A DNA stretch of 64,000 bases. Origin: Trichoplax sp. H2 (lineage: Eukaryota; Placozoa; Uniplacotomia; Trichoplacea). Position 1 is the first letter of the stretch. Every line of letters begins with the position of its first letter. The stretch spans positions 124,001 to 188,000 of the forward strand of contig NOWV01000116.1 of NCBI GenBank assembly GCA_003344405.1, read 5' to 3'. Both the position numbers and the translations under genes were made by a program. A model generated the notes under the pieces. That model did no database searches, was not told where the DNA came from, and saw only the letters and a list, made by a program, of their open reading frames with translations. Positions 25,801-39,071 of the stretch are shown here, in pieces.

Positions 25801-27558
25801 ATTCTGCGTATCCGAAAAAAATTATTACATATACATGTATTGCATGTCTTATTAAATATTGAGCATTGAGGATACCTCAAAACGATATAAATCAAGGAAT
25901 AAAGGTATCAATATGCATCTAACGCATAGGGATAAATTACGAACTACAAGGCCATTCATAGCAAAAGTTTTGAGATTCCGACTAAAGCAGTGTATGCCCA
26001 CAATACTTTTTATCACCTGAAAGCTTTTATATTAGATATATACAGTACATATATATATAAAATTTTGATTATTAATAAGAAACGACTATCTTTGGATACT
26101 GAATGTGTATTTATTAATTAATATGCACTAGGTTTCTATCAATATAGATACCTATACGTCAATTATAATAACGAATGTTATCGGATACAGCAGCTTTAAG
26201 CAGAGAAATTTTAAGACTTCAACGGTAGTTCTCGGATACCATTGCTGCAGAATTGTATTGCTCGATAATTTATATTTCAACAGTCTACTTTGAATGAGGA
26301 AGCACAGAGTGATATATGCTAACGATAGCACGATGACTATAGTAGAAACGGAAGGAAATAGCACATCGATTCCGGCTTAAGAAATTTGCTTATGTTTTAT
26401 GAATTTGCTCTTTGATTCTAGCTAGAATCATCTAGAAGCCTAATAATGCAGGCTTATTAATACCTGTTTGCAGTAATTATAACTTTGAGTTTTATAATAA
26501 ATATATAATTACACCATTTCTATGGCGTTCATACTAAACTATAATGATTTTGAATGAAAAGTTAATTGACATTGTATAGAGTTAAACTTCAATAGCTTTG
26601 ATAATCGCTCTACTAGGCTTAAATTTAAAGTTGAATATATGTATATGTTCTGTAAGTGATCCCGAAAAATCCCAATACAATCGCTATAAGCAGCAATGGA
26701 GAGTACGTATCGTGACCACTCGAAAATACTTTAATTGTTAATGCTCCACTTTATAATGCTGTAAATTCGCCGATGCTTTTGAGTAGTCCATAAATCTGTT
26801 AGTACTGTGGATTTAAATATCATCTAGAAAATTTGGAATGGCAACCGTAGTTGAAATTTAACTAATAGCAGATGCATATTACTACTCATGGCATTAATGT
26901 GGTATCATGATAATTTTACGGACAACTTGCTATTGATCATTAGTTGGATCAAGATAGGTAATCCAACAAAAGTATTTACTTCGTTACCATAGTAGCATTA
27001 ATTAGATTGTAATTGCATTCAATGATTAATTTCCAGTAGGTCATAAATTCATCTATTTGGTCCAATGAGAACATCAATACTTTTCATTTCAAAGATAATG
27101 CTTTCTTGTATGCTTTTCCAGTAGAAATTATACTTCCGTTAGTCATTTTAAAATAATTAAAGCCAAGCTGTCATCCATTTTCCGATTTTGGATAAGCGCG
27201 TTTTATAATCATTTATTCGGTCCTTTATCAGAAACTTTCTCGAGACAGCTATCAATTTATCAATTATACATAATAATTTTTGGCTAATTTATAACTAAAT
27301 ATCAATAGCCAATTCCAATACAGATGCAACAAAGATACGTAGTATTGTTCCATTCTCGCTATTAACGCTGCCTTTGTATCTTACTATTCGTGCTTTGGCC
27401 TAAGCAAAAATTTTCTCCTTTTTAGGGAACTGATACAAGAATTTTGATTTCATTCTAGTATCGTCGTTAACAATTTAATCGATTTTGCATCAGTACAGAC
27501 AGAACGCCGATGTCCATATTAAGTCAAGGAAACTGAAATATTTTATGAATTTCTAGCA
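22812..27558. other. Intergenic region, no supportable gene
   Basis: AT-rich spacer of 4.7 kb. A slightly GC-richer patch at about 24050-24480 has no lasting ORF and no recognised RNA. A minus-strand ORF at 26152-26364 is hydrophobic but resembles nothing I know and has no clear splice partners. I see nothing else that can be supported. Confidence 0.55.
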
Positions 27559-28599
27559 ATGTCTGGCATCAATTTATATTCATTTGTCAATACTTCAGTT
27601 ATGAACCACAGCGATATCACCTTAAGCATCTTTCCATTTTCATCTTCTATTACATTTATAGCAATCACTACTAATATATTTGTAGTTGTGCTTATTTTAA
27701 GTCAGCGGCATCTAAGGACATCTTGTAACGCTCTTATATGCAGCAGTTGTATAAGTGCATCAATGGCCGCAATGACTGAGGTTTTGGCTGGATCGGTGTC
27801 CAATTTTGTCGTCAATCCGATTAAAACAACATTACTCCAATGCGTACTTAGCATTCCACTTCGAACTACCATGTTTTGTATCTTTACTTTACATGTAACC
27901 ATGTTAAGTCTGGAACGATTTTATTCGGTCATTTATCCCTTTAAATATCGTCGCTTTGTGAACAAGAAAAATGCCACTATCGTGTTATTTCTTACGTGGG
28001 CAGTTCCTTTATTTTTTGTCGTTTTACTGATTGAATTTATCTCCTATCTTCAATTTGGATACTGTTTCCCATGGAGTAATATGGGAATATTTGCTCTGGT
28101 TCTTGTCTATATTTTACCTCCATTGACATTTTTCTTACCTCCTCTGGTTACCTTTTTCGTTTATCTTAAAATATTACGTCAAATCGATGCCTTAGAGCGT
28201 AAAATTTGGTCCGTATCATGTCAAAAAGAAGAAACCTGTAGATGGACAAGCTATCGGCACATGTTGCGCCATCGAAAAGTCTTATTTCAGATGTTTACCA
28301 TCTTAGCAGTTTATTCGGTAGCATTTATTCCTTGTATCGTTGTTTACTTGGTTTATTTTACACATTATGATACTTCCCTTTTACTGCCAATTTTAATAAC
28401 TTACTTAATGGCGACGTCTTACCTTTTTATTCATCCTGTCTTGGCTATAATATTTACTGCCGCAATTAAAAGTGAATTTAAGAAGAAATTTGGTCGTCAT
28501 TACTGGCTATCTGCAGGCCGTTCTTTTTGTCGATGCCATCGTTATTGGGTAAAAAATAATGCAATTCGTAGTAAAAATACTCTAGAGACAATAGGTTGA
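27559..28599 (+). CDS. Rhodopsin-class (class A-like) orphan GPCR, intronless
   Basis: A 346-aa single-exon protein with seven hydrophobic segments, predicted to be a plasma-membrane G-protein-coupled receptor. The extracellular N terminus carries candidate N-glycosylation sites (NTS, NHS). TM3 begins near a Cys (LLQC) that can pair with a Cys in the second extracellular loop (GYCFPW). The DRY position reads ERF in SLERFYSVIYPFKYRR. The third intracellular loop is basic (RHMLRHRK). TM6 lacks the usual CWxP (it reads YSVAFIP). The NPxxY position in TM7 reads HPVLAIIF. The basic tail after TM7 (KSEFKKKFGR) suggests helix 8. The ATG at 27559 has A at -3. Its closest relative in the window is the receptor at 37219-38169. 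The ligand cannot be inferred. Confidence 0.9.
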   Translation: MSGINLYSFVNTSVMNHSDITLSIFPFSSSITFIAITTNIFVVVLILSQRHLRTSCNALICSSCISASMAAMTEVLAGSVSNFVVNPIKTTLLQCVLSIPLRTTMFCIFTLHVTMLSLERFYSVIYPFKYRRFVNKKNATIVLFLTWAVPLFFVVLLIEFISYLQFGYCFPWSNMGIFALVLVYILPPLTFFLPPLVTFFVYLKILRQIDALERKIWSVSCQKEETCRWTSYRHMLRHRKVLFQMFTILAVYSVAFIPCIVVYLVYFTHYDTSLLLPILITYLMATSYLFIHPVLAIIFTAAIKSEFKKKFGRHYWLSAGRSFCRCHRYWVKNNAIRSKNTLETIG

Positions 28600-31500
28600 G
28601 CTATAGCTCTAAAGACATTCGTCATGGCTACCGAACTGGGTATTTACAACTGGATTCACTTCAAACTATATCAAGGTACAACCTATGTAATGTAATCCGA
28701 CTAATTTTAAGTTGGATTTTAGCCTATTGGTCAGAATCGAACTGAACATTCAAGAGCTGCTGTAGTTAATATCACGATGGGTTGAAATAGTTATACCGCC
28801 TAACAGTTATCGGAAAGTCTATTTAGGCATCCTAGGATGATATTTATTAAAGCTTAATAGTCGAATTTTGAACCTTCGACTTCATTCATGCACTCGTATT
28901 CAATTTGTCAAGACTGACAGCAAAATTTTACCCATGAAATTATGAAATAACCAGAAATTAGCATATTATGCGCATCAAGATAGCCGTATAAACATCATAT
29001 CAAAGCCAACCTTCGATAATATAGATATATATGCTGTTTAAATAAAGTTTGCTATAATTGTTTACTAGTGCGATAAACTCTAAAGTTTATCTATTTTTCG
29101 ATATTTAAAACATGAATATCATTCAATTCGTGCCTAAAATTTTAAAATAATCAAAAAATTGATATATTTTTAAAGGCGAATTGTTATGTTTTGGTCCTTA
29201 TTATATCGCTCTTCGATCATATCACTTGTCAAGATGCGGTATAATGGCTAAAATTAATATCACCTTGTCATTACTTTGAACTTAGAAAATGGCCAATGGA
29301 GCAAATTCACATTTATGGCTTGTTACTCTACAACATAATAATCCAAAAGTATACGATCTCATTCAAACACAGAAGTTATCTATTACGAACAGAACATGGT
29401 TATTTATTTATTTATTGTTGGGGAGACATTGCACTATAATTGCGTGATTTAAAGCTTATGGATTCTATTTTTTTAAATTCCAGTAGCTTACATCTTGACA
29501 TTTCTTGGAGATTGATAGCACTGATATTTCATGAAATTAAAACATCAAGGAGCTTAATCCAAAATTAAGAAGGCATTTAGTTTGTTAGTATTCGTATTAT
29601 CGTTTTCGGATTCCGTTCTTTTAATTCGAGTAGCTTGTATGCTCTGGCATTTCAAAAACTTGAAAGAGTTTAATCCAAAATCATGTACGCATTTGATTTG
29701 TAGGCTTTCATATTGTTGTTTACAATCAAATTTCCTTTTTATTTCATCGCCATCCAATTTTAAATTTAAAATATTTATTCTTTAATCATGGTGCAGTGAT
29801 AATATACTCAAATTTTTGAAGACTTACGATTCTGATGCTTGATAAAATTGCGGAGCTAATAACGGTTAATTAAATAAACTTGCAGTTACTGTTTCTACGC
29901 TGTTATTTTATACTGTAATATACTGCGATTCCATGTTACCGTTTGGAACTGAAGACCAGCTGATTCATGAAATGCATTCATGCATACATAATTTTCAGGT
30001 ATAAAATACCGATATAGTAAAGCAAAATTGAATCTGTCATCTTGTTTATGGCCAGACGGACTTATTGTATCTTATTACACATTTCATGTATTCAATCTCG
30101 GATTATAATTCACGCGATTTATTTCTTGTATTAAACCTTACTCGTTTCTTACGGTAGACTTATCATATCGATTCTTACAATATGTTAAGGATCAACCTCC
30201 TGTATCTAAAGCTTATTTTAATCATGGCAAACAATTTTCTAAAATATATGGTAGTAGCGATCAATTACTTTAGTAGAGAAATCAATCTTTATGACTCAAA
30301 ATTAATATTTCAATATAGAATAGAAGGTGTATACCATGCAATAGCTTCAAAATTATTTCATTAAATACGATGCATAAACAAGATTTTATTTACAAACAAA
30401 CTTAAATGGCGAAAGGTATGCTTTCTAAAGCAAATTATACGTTGTTGTCATTTTTTATATGAGAGGCTGGCATAAGTTAAAATTAAAATTATCAATTACT
30501 AGACTTCTTCGCTTCCTATGTGAATTTTGTATAAGGTATCAATGGATAAACGTTTCCTATTATTTCGAAATACTAATTAATCGAAAGTCCTAGGTTAAAT
30601 TGTTTATAATTTATTGAATGGCTCATCTCAATTTATTGCCTTCTCGAATAAATAAGATGATACATACAATGTGACTACTATAATAAATACTATAACAGCT
30701 TGACTTTTTAGAATGTTTTTGTCTAGGAAAGCTTTTGTATAACGGTAGTTTACAAATGAAATACTTGACGTGATTTAATTTGATCCACAATCAGTAAAAT
30801 TTGTCAATCAATAATTTTTGTTTTGAATGTCATGTCATATAGCTATGGCGTATTAACAAAGCATGTAAAATCATTTGATCTATAATCTATTCTGTATTTT
30901 TCCACTATGGACGTATATCGTAGTTTCTTAGCTATACAAGCCAGTTTTTACTTCTTTTAATTCATGCATTTCTTAGCTATTTCATAGAAAGCGATTAATA
31001 CATCTTTCACCATTGAAAATGTATGCGTGATATATTGAGCCGCTTTAATCATACTTATTATTGTATCAATCTTTCATCACTTTCCACTTAGCATTTATAA
31101 TAAGATTTTGAAAACGACATTGATAATCTACTCTTTATTTTAACAATAATATGCTTAAGCATTCGAGTTATGTCGATTTTCATCATTTTAGTGTCTTACA
31201 AAGGTTGGATTAAATATCAGATTTTCAAATGCGACGACCATCTAAAATTTCGTACTGACCCAAATAAGAAAAACTATTCTTTAAATGAACACTTTGTATA
31301 GTAAATTCGAATAAATTTTTAAGCATGCTATTATTTGTACCAGATTTGCACTGGGATCTAAGTTGATGTCAAATCGTTACTGCTAGCCCTTCTGAGATTA
31401 TACTGAGTAAGGAATTTAATGTCGTAAACCGCTCACGTTGACGTATACCTAGACAGATTTTAGTAACAAAATCATAAATGATATTTACTTATGATAAGGT

Positions 31501-34500
31501 TTAACGCAGTAATTTAAATTACTTGAGAGAGGGTAGTAACTTATTAAGTTTATTTAAAATAGTAGTAGAGCAATGAATACTGCAAGTAAACAGAATCCTG
31601 GCGAACAGAATAATTGAAATCAGCTACGCTAATATTTCGTGAACAGTTGACTAGATTCTCTAACTATCCTACGATACAAAAATAGAAGCTTAGAGTATAT
31701 AAATTCTAATCCAAGAAAATCCATAGGAAAGATTTAATACGCGATAGGTAAATTATCGCCATTATTAGAATTTTTTGTCTGGATGAACAGAAACTGATGT
31801 CACTGCATGTCCTTTAATATCTTGCTAAGATTACAATCATCTACCGATCGGGATCATATGTACTTAAAATACTTCACGCTTAAAAATGGTGTCAGATTTT
31901 ACCAGATATTCGATATTCCATATGCCACTTTGTTTAGATTACCCAAATTTAAAAAAATTAGTGTCAAAATCAACAATCACAATACTTAAATTTCGATGAC
32001 AACGATAATGGAAAATTAAAGCTTTTCTTATTTACTCGATCTACTATGCTATACTTGAAAAATTGTAAGGTATCTTTATTGATAAAAAAATTTCGTTTAA
32101 GTATTTTTATTTACTTCAAACCTTGCGGAAATAAATTATATCATATAGGCTTTGAACATGCAATGATATTGACATTAAACGTGCATTTTGAAAACATGGT
32201 TGAGAGCTTAGTAATAGTGTGTAGTACAGCCGTGTAATGTAGAATAGATAGTTAAACCTTTTACAGTAATTACACATTAGCGCTCGAAGTTATTCATGAC
32301 CTGAAATAATTTCTCTTCATTTTCTAAATGGGTGATGACATAATTAGTTTTAATCTTACTTTAAAATGAGGCTAACATTATTTTCGGTCAGTTATCAAAA
32401 CAATGACTCGCATGTTGGCATATTTCATGATGGAAATCAGAAATTATTAATTAGATCGCTATTAGAGATTCACTTCTTCTTTATAAGCTTGATAGTTTGG
32501 CAGGATACCTTCGGATATTTAATACAATCAATAAAAGAATAGCTTATTCTTTAAACTTTCATTTTAGGTTGGCAACAAGAAATCACCCACGGTTTTCAAA
32601 AGTATGAAGTGCAATTCAATTTTACTAAAATGTAATTTCCAAAGCTATGCAGTTGTAAAAGACACTAAAGCTTTTTACACTTATATGCTTTCTCTATTTT
32701 CATCATTGAAAAGAGTGAAAGTTCGTCGTTATTCATTAGTAACTATAGTTACGAAACAGGAGATCATGCTTGAATATCGTGTCGCAGTTATGCTGATTAT
32801 CAGATAACTGATTAAGCGGAAATAGCGTTTCCATCAAACTTCCTCAGGAAAACATCTGCGTCTCACAAATAAATATATAATATAGAATTAATTAGATACC
32901 AGCAGATTTAATAAGAATTTAGTGTTATCATTGCCATGGGCATGAGAGACAATTATGCACAGGCGTGTTATTAATTCTTAACTTACATCGTACAGTATGT
33001 TAATTTGCATATCATAACTAATCATTACTATTATAAACTCCGAACCTTAGACTTGATAGTAAAAGGTGTGGTAGAATTAGGCTGCTGGGAAAAGAAACTC
33101 TAAAAAAATTACTAGTTTAATTATGTGGCCTAATAATGACGAGTACCTTGCAATATATGGGCTATACTGTTGGTACAGAATCTGTTACTTACTTTCTGTT
33201 CAACAACTTATTAGTTTAAATTAACCAGCGATGCATAGCAATAGCAAATGTCCTAAAATTTTAAATTATCTTGAATATTTTACCGTAATAATAGTAGTAT
33301 AAATTGATCTAATTAGAAAAGAAACATCCTATTTGCTTATCTAAATAAAAGGATGTAGCAATATCTTCAGGATGATAACAAGTATATAGCGTGTTCAAAT
33401 TAATTACTAGTGGTTATGCCTTTTCAACTATTACTATCCTATGATTTAGAATATTATATTTTAATTAATTTCTATGCTACTACCGAAACACTATTATCAA
33501 GAAATGACAATTCTTTTATTTATTTGAATTGCAAATATCTATAGTTCACTACACAATACCATAACTCAATTTAATTTCAACCCTTTGCGTTAATAGAATT
33601 ATTAAACAATGTAATTTTAACTAATTATGGTATTTTATTCACATGAACTATAATGGAAGCTGTATCTGCATTAATTTAATCGTAATTAGTTATGAGCGTA
33701 ACATTTAATAATATTCAAGGTATCCACTGTCCAATTTACCGTAGATCAGAAAAAGTTAGATTCGGTATTCGTAGATAATAACGGCTGTTATTTTAGATAT
33801 AAAAGACTTTTAAAATATTCATTTTACTTTTGGTTAGTAATTTATCAGGTGGTCTATCCTGTTATTTATTTGTTCACATTCGTGACTTGGCTGTAGTAAT
33901 GTAGAAAGACTAAATGTCATACTGGAAGGTTGGCAGAGAGAAAGTACCATTCAGATTGCAGAATAATTATTCTTATATACGATGATACCGTATATCGTCG
34001 ATATCTTTTAGAACTGTACGTAATTTAGTGCTAGGGATTCGCCAATGCAGGTATCCGTATAAAGGGAGAAATTCGGTCTCATTTCCTTAGAAAGTACATG
34101 AAGAACGGTAATACTGGTACGTTAAGATAACCGTAACTGCCGTTAATTCGATTTGAATTGCTTTACTTTATTAATTACATTAAGTATACTGATAAGTAGA
34201 TATAAATTGCTTTTTCTTAGATTGTATGCCATTTCGAAATTTTTTGTATTTTTCTGACACGATTATATTGAATATCTTCTAACTAATTCTGTACTTGTAG
34301 TTTTTTGACTGTTATAGTTATTTATAAAATTAATCGATACATATATGCAAAAAGTACTGACTAACTTAAATCCTGTAACACTTACTGCATGAATAGTATC
34401 GAATCGCGTACCTATATCAACATGTTTTTGTAATTTATGGCATGCGAGTATTTGTCGTATTTGTAGCAGTTGTATCGGTTATGCCCGATCGGCTTGCTGT

Positions 34501-37218
34501 ATTTTGATGAGTGACTGGAATAACTTGGATTTTTAATCTTTCAAATTGCTAAACTTACTTGCGGCCAAGAAGTGGCATATATAGAAAAATTAATATCTAG
34601 TATATTTTTCGTAAATTAACCTTACAGATATAAAAAACCTTCTATTACGCATTAAAATTTTTGCATATTATCTACCGTGATTATAGATAGAGCTTTTTTT
34701 CGTAATATTATTAAAAGTAGTTTTAATTAGTGTTGGCATAGCTGATGCTTATATATGACATCAAATCGAGCAAAATTCATTCTCTATACTTTAACTACAG
34801 TAAGAGAAAGTGCACCTTGATTGTAACATCCTGATGATCAGCTTTTAATAAGTATTTAAGTTTTACGGTAGACCTTACGCAAGTATGACGTGGGCATAAT
34901 TTTGAAAACAATTATAACACAATCCATTTGCTTAACTGATCTGCCGTTTCATTATAAACGTAAAATAAGTGCCAAAGGGCACTTTTATACCCTTTAATGG
35001 TATTTGAGATATTGTAAATGTCAATCTTAAATATAGAGATGTAAAATTATCTCTATGGTCATAAATTATCACAATATTAGAGGGTAGGACGCTAAGTTGT
35101 GGCTACTAGGAAACAACCACATGGCGTTGCTGGAGGTCTCCCAATCTTTACTGTATGGGTAAATTACCGTACAGAATAATCTTCTCTTTTTGGATACTGT
35201 GTATATCTATGTTGTAACTTTAACGAAAATGTAGTTACATGCCCAATCGATGATTTAACAGTGTTTTACAATTTAGATATACTATTGCATATCTTACAAT
35301 AATTTAATACCACAATTACTAGCGATTTTCACATGATCCATAGTAGTCAGTACTCTTACACATACTCTTTTGTCTAATCTATTGATTTATTCTGAAACTA
35401 TAAAGCGAAAATATTGCTAATATGGAATAGCGATAACCAAACTATGGGTAAAAATATATAGAAACCAGAGATTTTATAAATGTACTAAGACTAAGAATAG
35501 TCTCCTAATTAAAATCATTTACTAAAGTTATATTATGTTCACATTGGAGACGCTATTGGTTTTAACAGTAAACTGTTAGCTACCAGCTGTATATTATGCC
35601 CATTTGCTAACTTAAATACCTTTACCTTTACATTTATTAATAAAACTATAATACGATCAAGTTGGTTTAAACCAGGTAGCTAACAGAAATCGAAATTAGG
35701 AAATGAAACTTTCGGTACTGATAAATTAAGCTTATTGAGAAAGCTCTAGATTAGGTCTATACGATTCAAATTGATTTTATCGGCCGTGAAAGTGAAAAAG
35801 TATCTCATCTACTACAACCTTTAATTAGAAAAATTACCTGAAAATGTAAATAATTTTACATGTTATAAATCATACGAATTATATGTGTTTACTTTCAAAA
35901 GATTAATGATTAAATGATACGTATCTCTTAATAAATTGAATTTATTACGATACGTAATTGATTTAAGAAAAATAGCTTCGTGCAGTTTAGACTCCATCTG
36001 ATTTATTAATTATTTCTATCTTTAATAGTTACTATCGTAGAATCTAATTTGCTGCTTTTTCCTTCAAATCTACCGGGCGTATTACCGTTCATTAATAAGA
36101 GATATAATTGTTTCGGTGACGTAATAGTAATTAATGATATTGATAATAATAATAAATAGGAAAAATTTTTTATGCATTTATTTATTGCAAAATATGTAAT
36201 ATCGAACGGTAAATATGCATGAAAAATTTTTCTCACTAATGAGACAATGATGTATTATCTATAAAATCTAAAATTGCAGCTCTTTAAAATTTCATTTAAG
36301 AATTGGCTACAATCGACAATAAAAACTTGTGTAACAGAAAAAAGTAAACGATGCTGCCTAGCCACCTTTTCACGCAATAAAGCTCGTTTAAATATATGTA
36401 ACATGATATGTAGCTGATATACTGGAGATCATTGCTATACTAATACTTCGTGATATATAGCTTATAAACTAGAGGTCATTGCTATACTACTAATTTGACT
36501 AAAATACCTTAATAATATCATTATCGTACCAGATTGGGCCATAACGAAATATGTAAAGTTTGAGGGTATACCGGTAGGGAGTAATCCTAAATTGAATCTA
36601 TATTCGTATAAACGTTCAATTGCGAGACAATTGACGTGTTAGGGCGATAAGAAATATAGAACTTAATGCAATCGCATCGAACAATATCTGTAAATCGAAA
36701 TATTTTTAGATCATAAGTCTATTTTTTTACCCAGGCTAATGTCAAATTTGGGTACATTTTAGCAATTATGTTCATATCGCAGTTTCAATACTTCCGTTAT
36801 ATGTAAATACGGTACTAATATAGCATTAAACGTAATAAGTTCGACAAGGTTTCGTCATATTCATATCGTAGCTATTGCGATGAAATCGATTTAATTCTAA
36901 TGACGTGCATCATATATTGCCATTCAACATAATGCAATTCTTAGGCACCTTGATCGAGTATCGAAGGTTTGTTAGGGTGCGGTAATAATTTTTAGTCCAC
37001 AATTTGTTAAGCTCTTAAAAACCTATTTAGAACCAGTTTGTAATAAAAAGAGTTAACCTGTGTCAACTAATTTATTTCTAGAAGATTGGTTCTAAACTAA
37101 ATCGCTTCCAGCTATCGAAATTGATAATAGCCTAAAAGCCTCTTTTAAGCCGTGTGGATCTTGCCTGATTTGAACTCTTTTTCCAAAATTAATTATTTTC
37201 TATCCTTGATTGGCGAAG
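28600..37218. other. Gene-poor 8.6-kb interval
   Basis: Very AT-rich sequence between the two GPCR genes. All ORFs are short (67 codons or fewer on the plus strand, 76 or fewer on the minus) and have no family resemblance. No tRNA, tandem array or transposon termini were recognised. It may hold distal regulatory DNA or decayed copies of the GPCR family, but I found no residual GPCR motif. Confidence 0.5.
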
Positions 37219-38169
37219 ATGCTTTATTTAAAATATAACAGCAGTTCCTATAGGATAGAATACATTAGTAAAGAATTTAACATCTTATCCGTTACATTTT
37301 CAATTACTGCAATTGTTAGTAATATGATAATTATTATTTTACTATTAAGTCGACCCTCTCTAAAAGTTCCAAGCTGGGCAATTACGTGTAGCTCTTGCTT
37401 TGCAGGCATTTTACTTGCAATGTCACACGTAGCTAGTGGCTCAACAACTATCTTCACTGCTGGTCCCTTACAATCTATTCTAGTAGGATGCATTTTTGAT
37501 GCAATAATGCATTTAACTGCTGAAGCTATCTATAATATCCATATTGCATTTCTTAGCCTAGAGAGATTTTATGCAGTCATTTATCCATTTAAATATCGAC
37601 GTATAGCATCGAAAGCGAACATTGCCAAACTTTTACTGGCAGTTTGGATTCTACCTATTTTTTTTCTTCTGCTTCCAGTTAAGATTGCTGCGTATGTATA
37701 TTGTAAATGCTGCCTCAATTGGTTTCGAATTCCAGTGATTAGAACGATTATGCTGTATTGTGCCGTGCCAATTCTCTACTTCCTACCGCCTGTTATTACA
37801 GTCTTAATTTACGCTATTATTTTATGGCAACTTCATCGGAAAATTAATAGTCATGCATCTCCTGATTGCGCCAACTTTCATAAGCGAAAGGTTAAATCTT
37901 ACGTACAAAATAGAAAGGCTATAATTCAAGCATTTATAATTGTATGTTTTTACGCTTTAACTTTCATTCCGGTTGTAATTTTCGCTTATATTATAACTTC
38001 TAAAAATTATTACCGACTGATGATTCCCTTTTTTACGAGTTCATTGATGATAATTTTATTCTTAAACATACATCCAATATTCATCATTTGTTTTAATGCG
38101 TCCTTGAAGGCAGAAGCGAAAACTAGATTTCAACATTGGTTTATACCTTGCCAAATCAATACCTCTTAA
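37219..38169 (+). CDS. Rhodopsin-class (class A-like) orphan GPCR, intronless paralog
   Basis: A 316-aa single-exon receptor starting at the ATG at 37219; the open frame extends slightly upstream without another ATG. It is a paralog of the 27559-28599 receptor: the TM3 end is SLERFYAVIYPFKYRR (14 of 16 residues identical), TM6 is FYALTFIP, and TM7 is NIHPIFIICF. Candidate N-glycosylation (NSS) lies at the N terminus. The cysteine pair at LVGC (TM3) and YVYCKCC (loop 2) would form the usual disulphide. It shares with its paralog the same departures from class A rules: ERF for DRY, no CWxP, and HPxxxxxF for NPxxY. It probably arose by local duplication. Function and ligand are unknown. Confidence 0.9.
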   Translation: MLYLKYNSSSYRIEYISKEFNILSVTFSITAIVSNMIIIILLLSRPSLKVPSWAITCSSCFAGILLAMSHVASGSTTIFTAGPLQSILVGCIFDAIMHLTAEAIYNIHIAFLSLERFYAVIYPFKYRRIASKANIAKLLLAVWILPIFFLLLPVKIAAYVYCKCCLNWFRIPVIRTIMLYCAVPILYFLPPVITVLIYAIILWQLHRKINSHASPDCANFHKRKVKSYVQNRKAIIQAFIIVCFYALTFIPVVIFAYIITSKNYYRLMIPFFTSSLMIILFLNIHPIFIICFNASLKAEAKTRFQHWFIPCQINTS

Positions 38170-39071
38170 GCTACTGGTTGCTAATTTGCTTTTACGACTT
38201 TCTTTACAGAGTACATTATTGCCTAACAAACAGTTGAGCGCTATCGTAGTAAATATAAATTCCCTAAATGATATCGGAATAGCGTATCGTCTTTATTTAC
38301 AACAATCGTATTTTATCATATTACTATAAAAAATATCGCGATCAGAGATATGTAACCTTATAAAATCGAGCTAATACTGTATAAAATGATTAATAAAGAT
38401 AACACGACGTCTAAAATTTCAGAATAGGATGGCTTTTACCTTAAAGATATACAATATTGATGGTAAAAGAAGTAGTATAAGAACTGATAACAATCTTTGT
38501 TGAAATCAAACCAGCGAACAAACAGGATGTTAAGGTTATGAACTTTTAGTAGATAATGCGTATTTAAATTTCGTAGTCACTAGCTAAATAGCAAGTTTAT
38601 TGCTATCATTGTATAAATTGGTGTATATTACTGGTCAGCCATTAGCTTCACGACGAATTATTTGTAGATTATTCTTACTGCAAGTAAAATGCTATACCGG
38701 CAAGAAAACTTCAAATCTGAACAGAAGAATATAAAGATACAAAAGCAGCGAAATTCAGTATACAAAAATATATTTAATTCTTATTAGTTGCCTAATATTA
38801 TATCTAATTATAGATTACAAACAGTTCAAAATTTCACTTTTAGAATCCATGTGTTCTCAAAGTGATCCTTTATTCCACCGTAGCATATTGTATAATAATA
38901 AATATATTGCATACCTCATACAAGGTTCATAACTATGCGATCTATATTATAATATACAGCTGTTATCAATTTTTGACAGCGTAAATTTTGTAATATTCAG
39001 TATTATTGTGAAATCCAATACAGGTTAAATAGCAAGATCACAAACTGAAATTACTGACGTAGCTATGGCTA
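38170..39071. other. Intergenic flank; 38762-39067 is repeated after the assembly gap
   Basis: No gene seen. From about 38762 to 39067 the sequence is almost identical to 40257-40549, the first bases after the N gap. The two copies diverge abruptly after tagctatgg: the left copy enters the TIR-bounded segment, and the right copy continues into different DNA. This suggests that the two sides of the gap are alternative versions of one locus. Confidence 0.75.

Noticed and set aside
26152-26364. Hydrophobic 70-codon minus-strand ORF considered as a GPCR fragment
   Set aside because: None of the motifs shared by the two local GPCRs is present, and no neighbouring fragments continue it.
36006-36236. 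76-codon minus-strand ORF considered as a secreted peptide precursor
   Set aside because: The hydrophobic stretch is internal, there are no paired basic cleavage sites around repeated peptides, and no support from neighbours.
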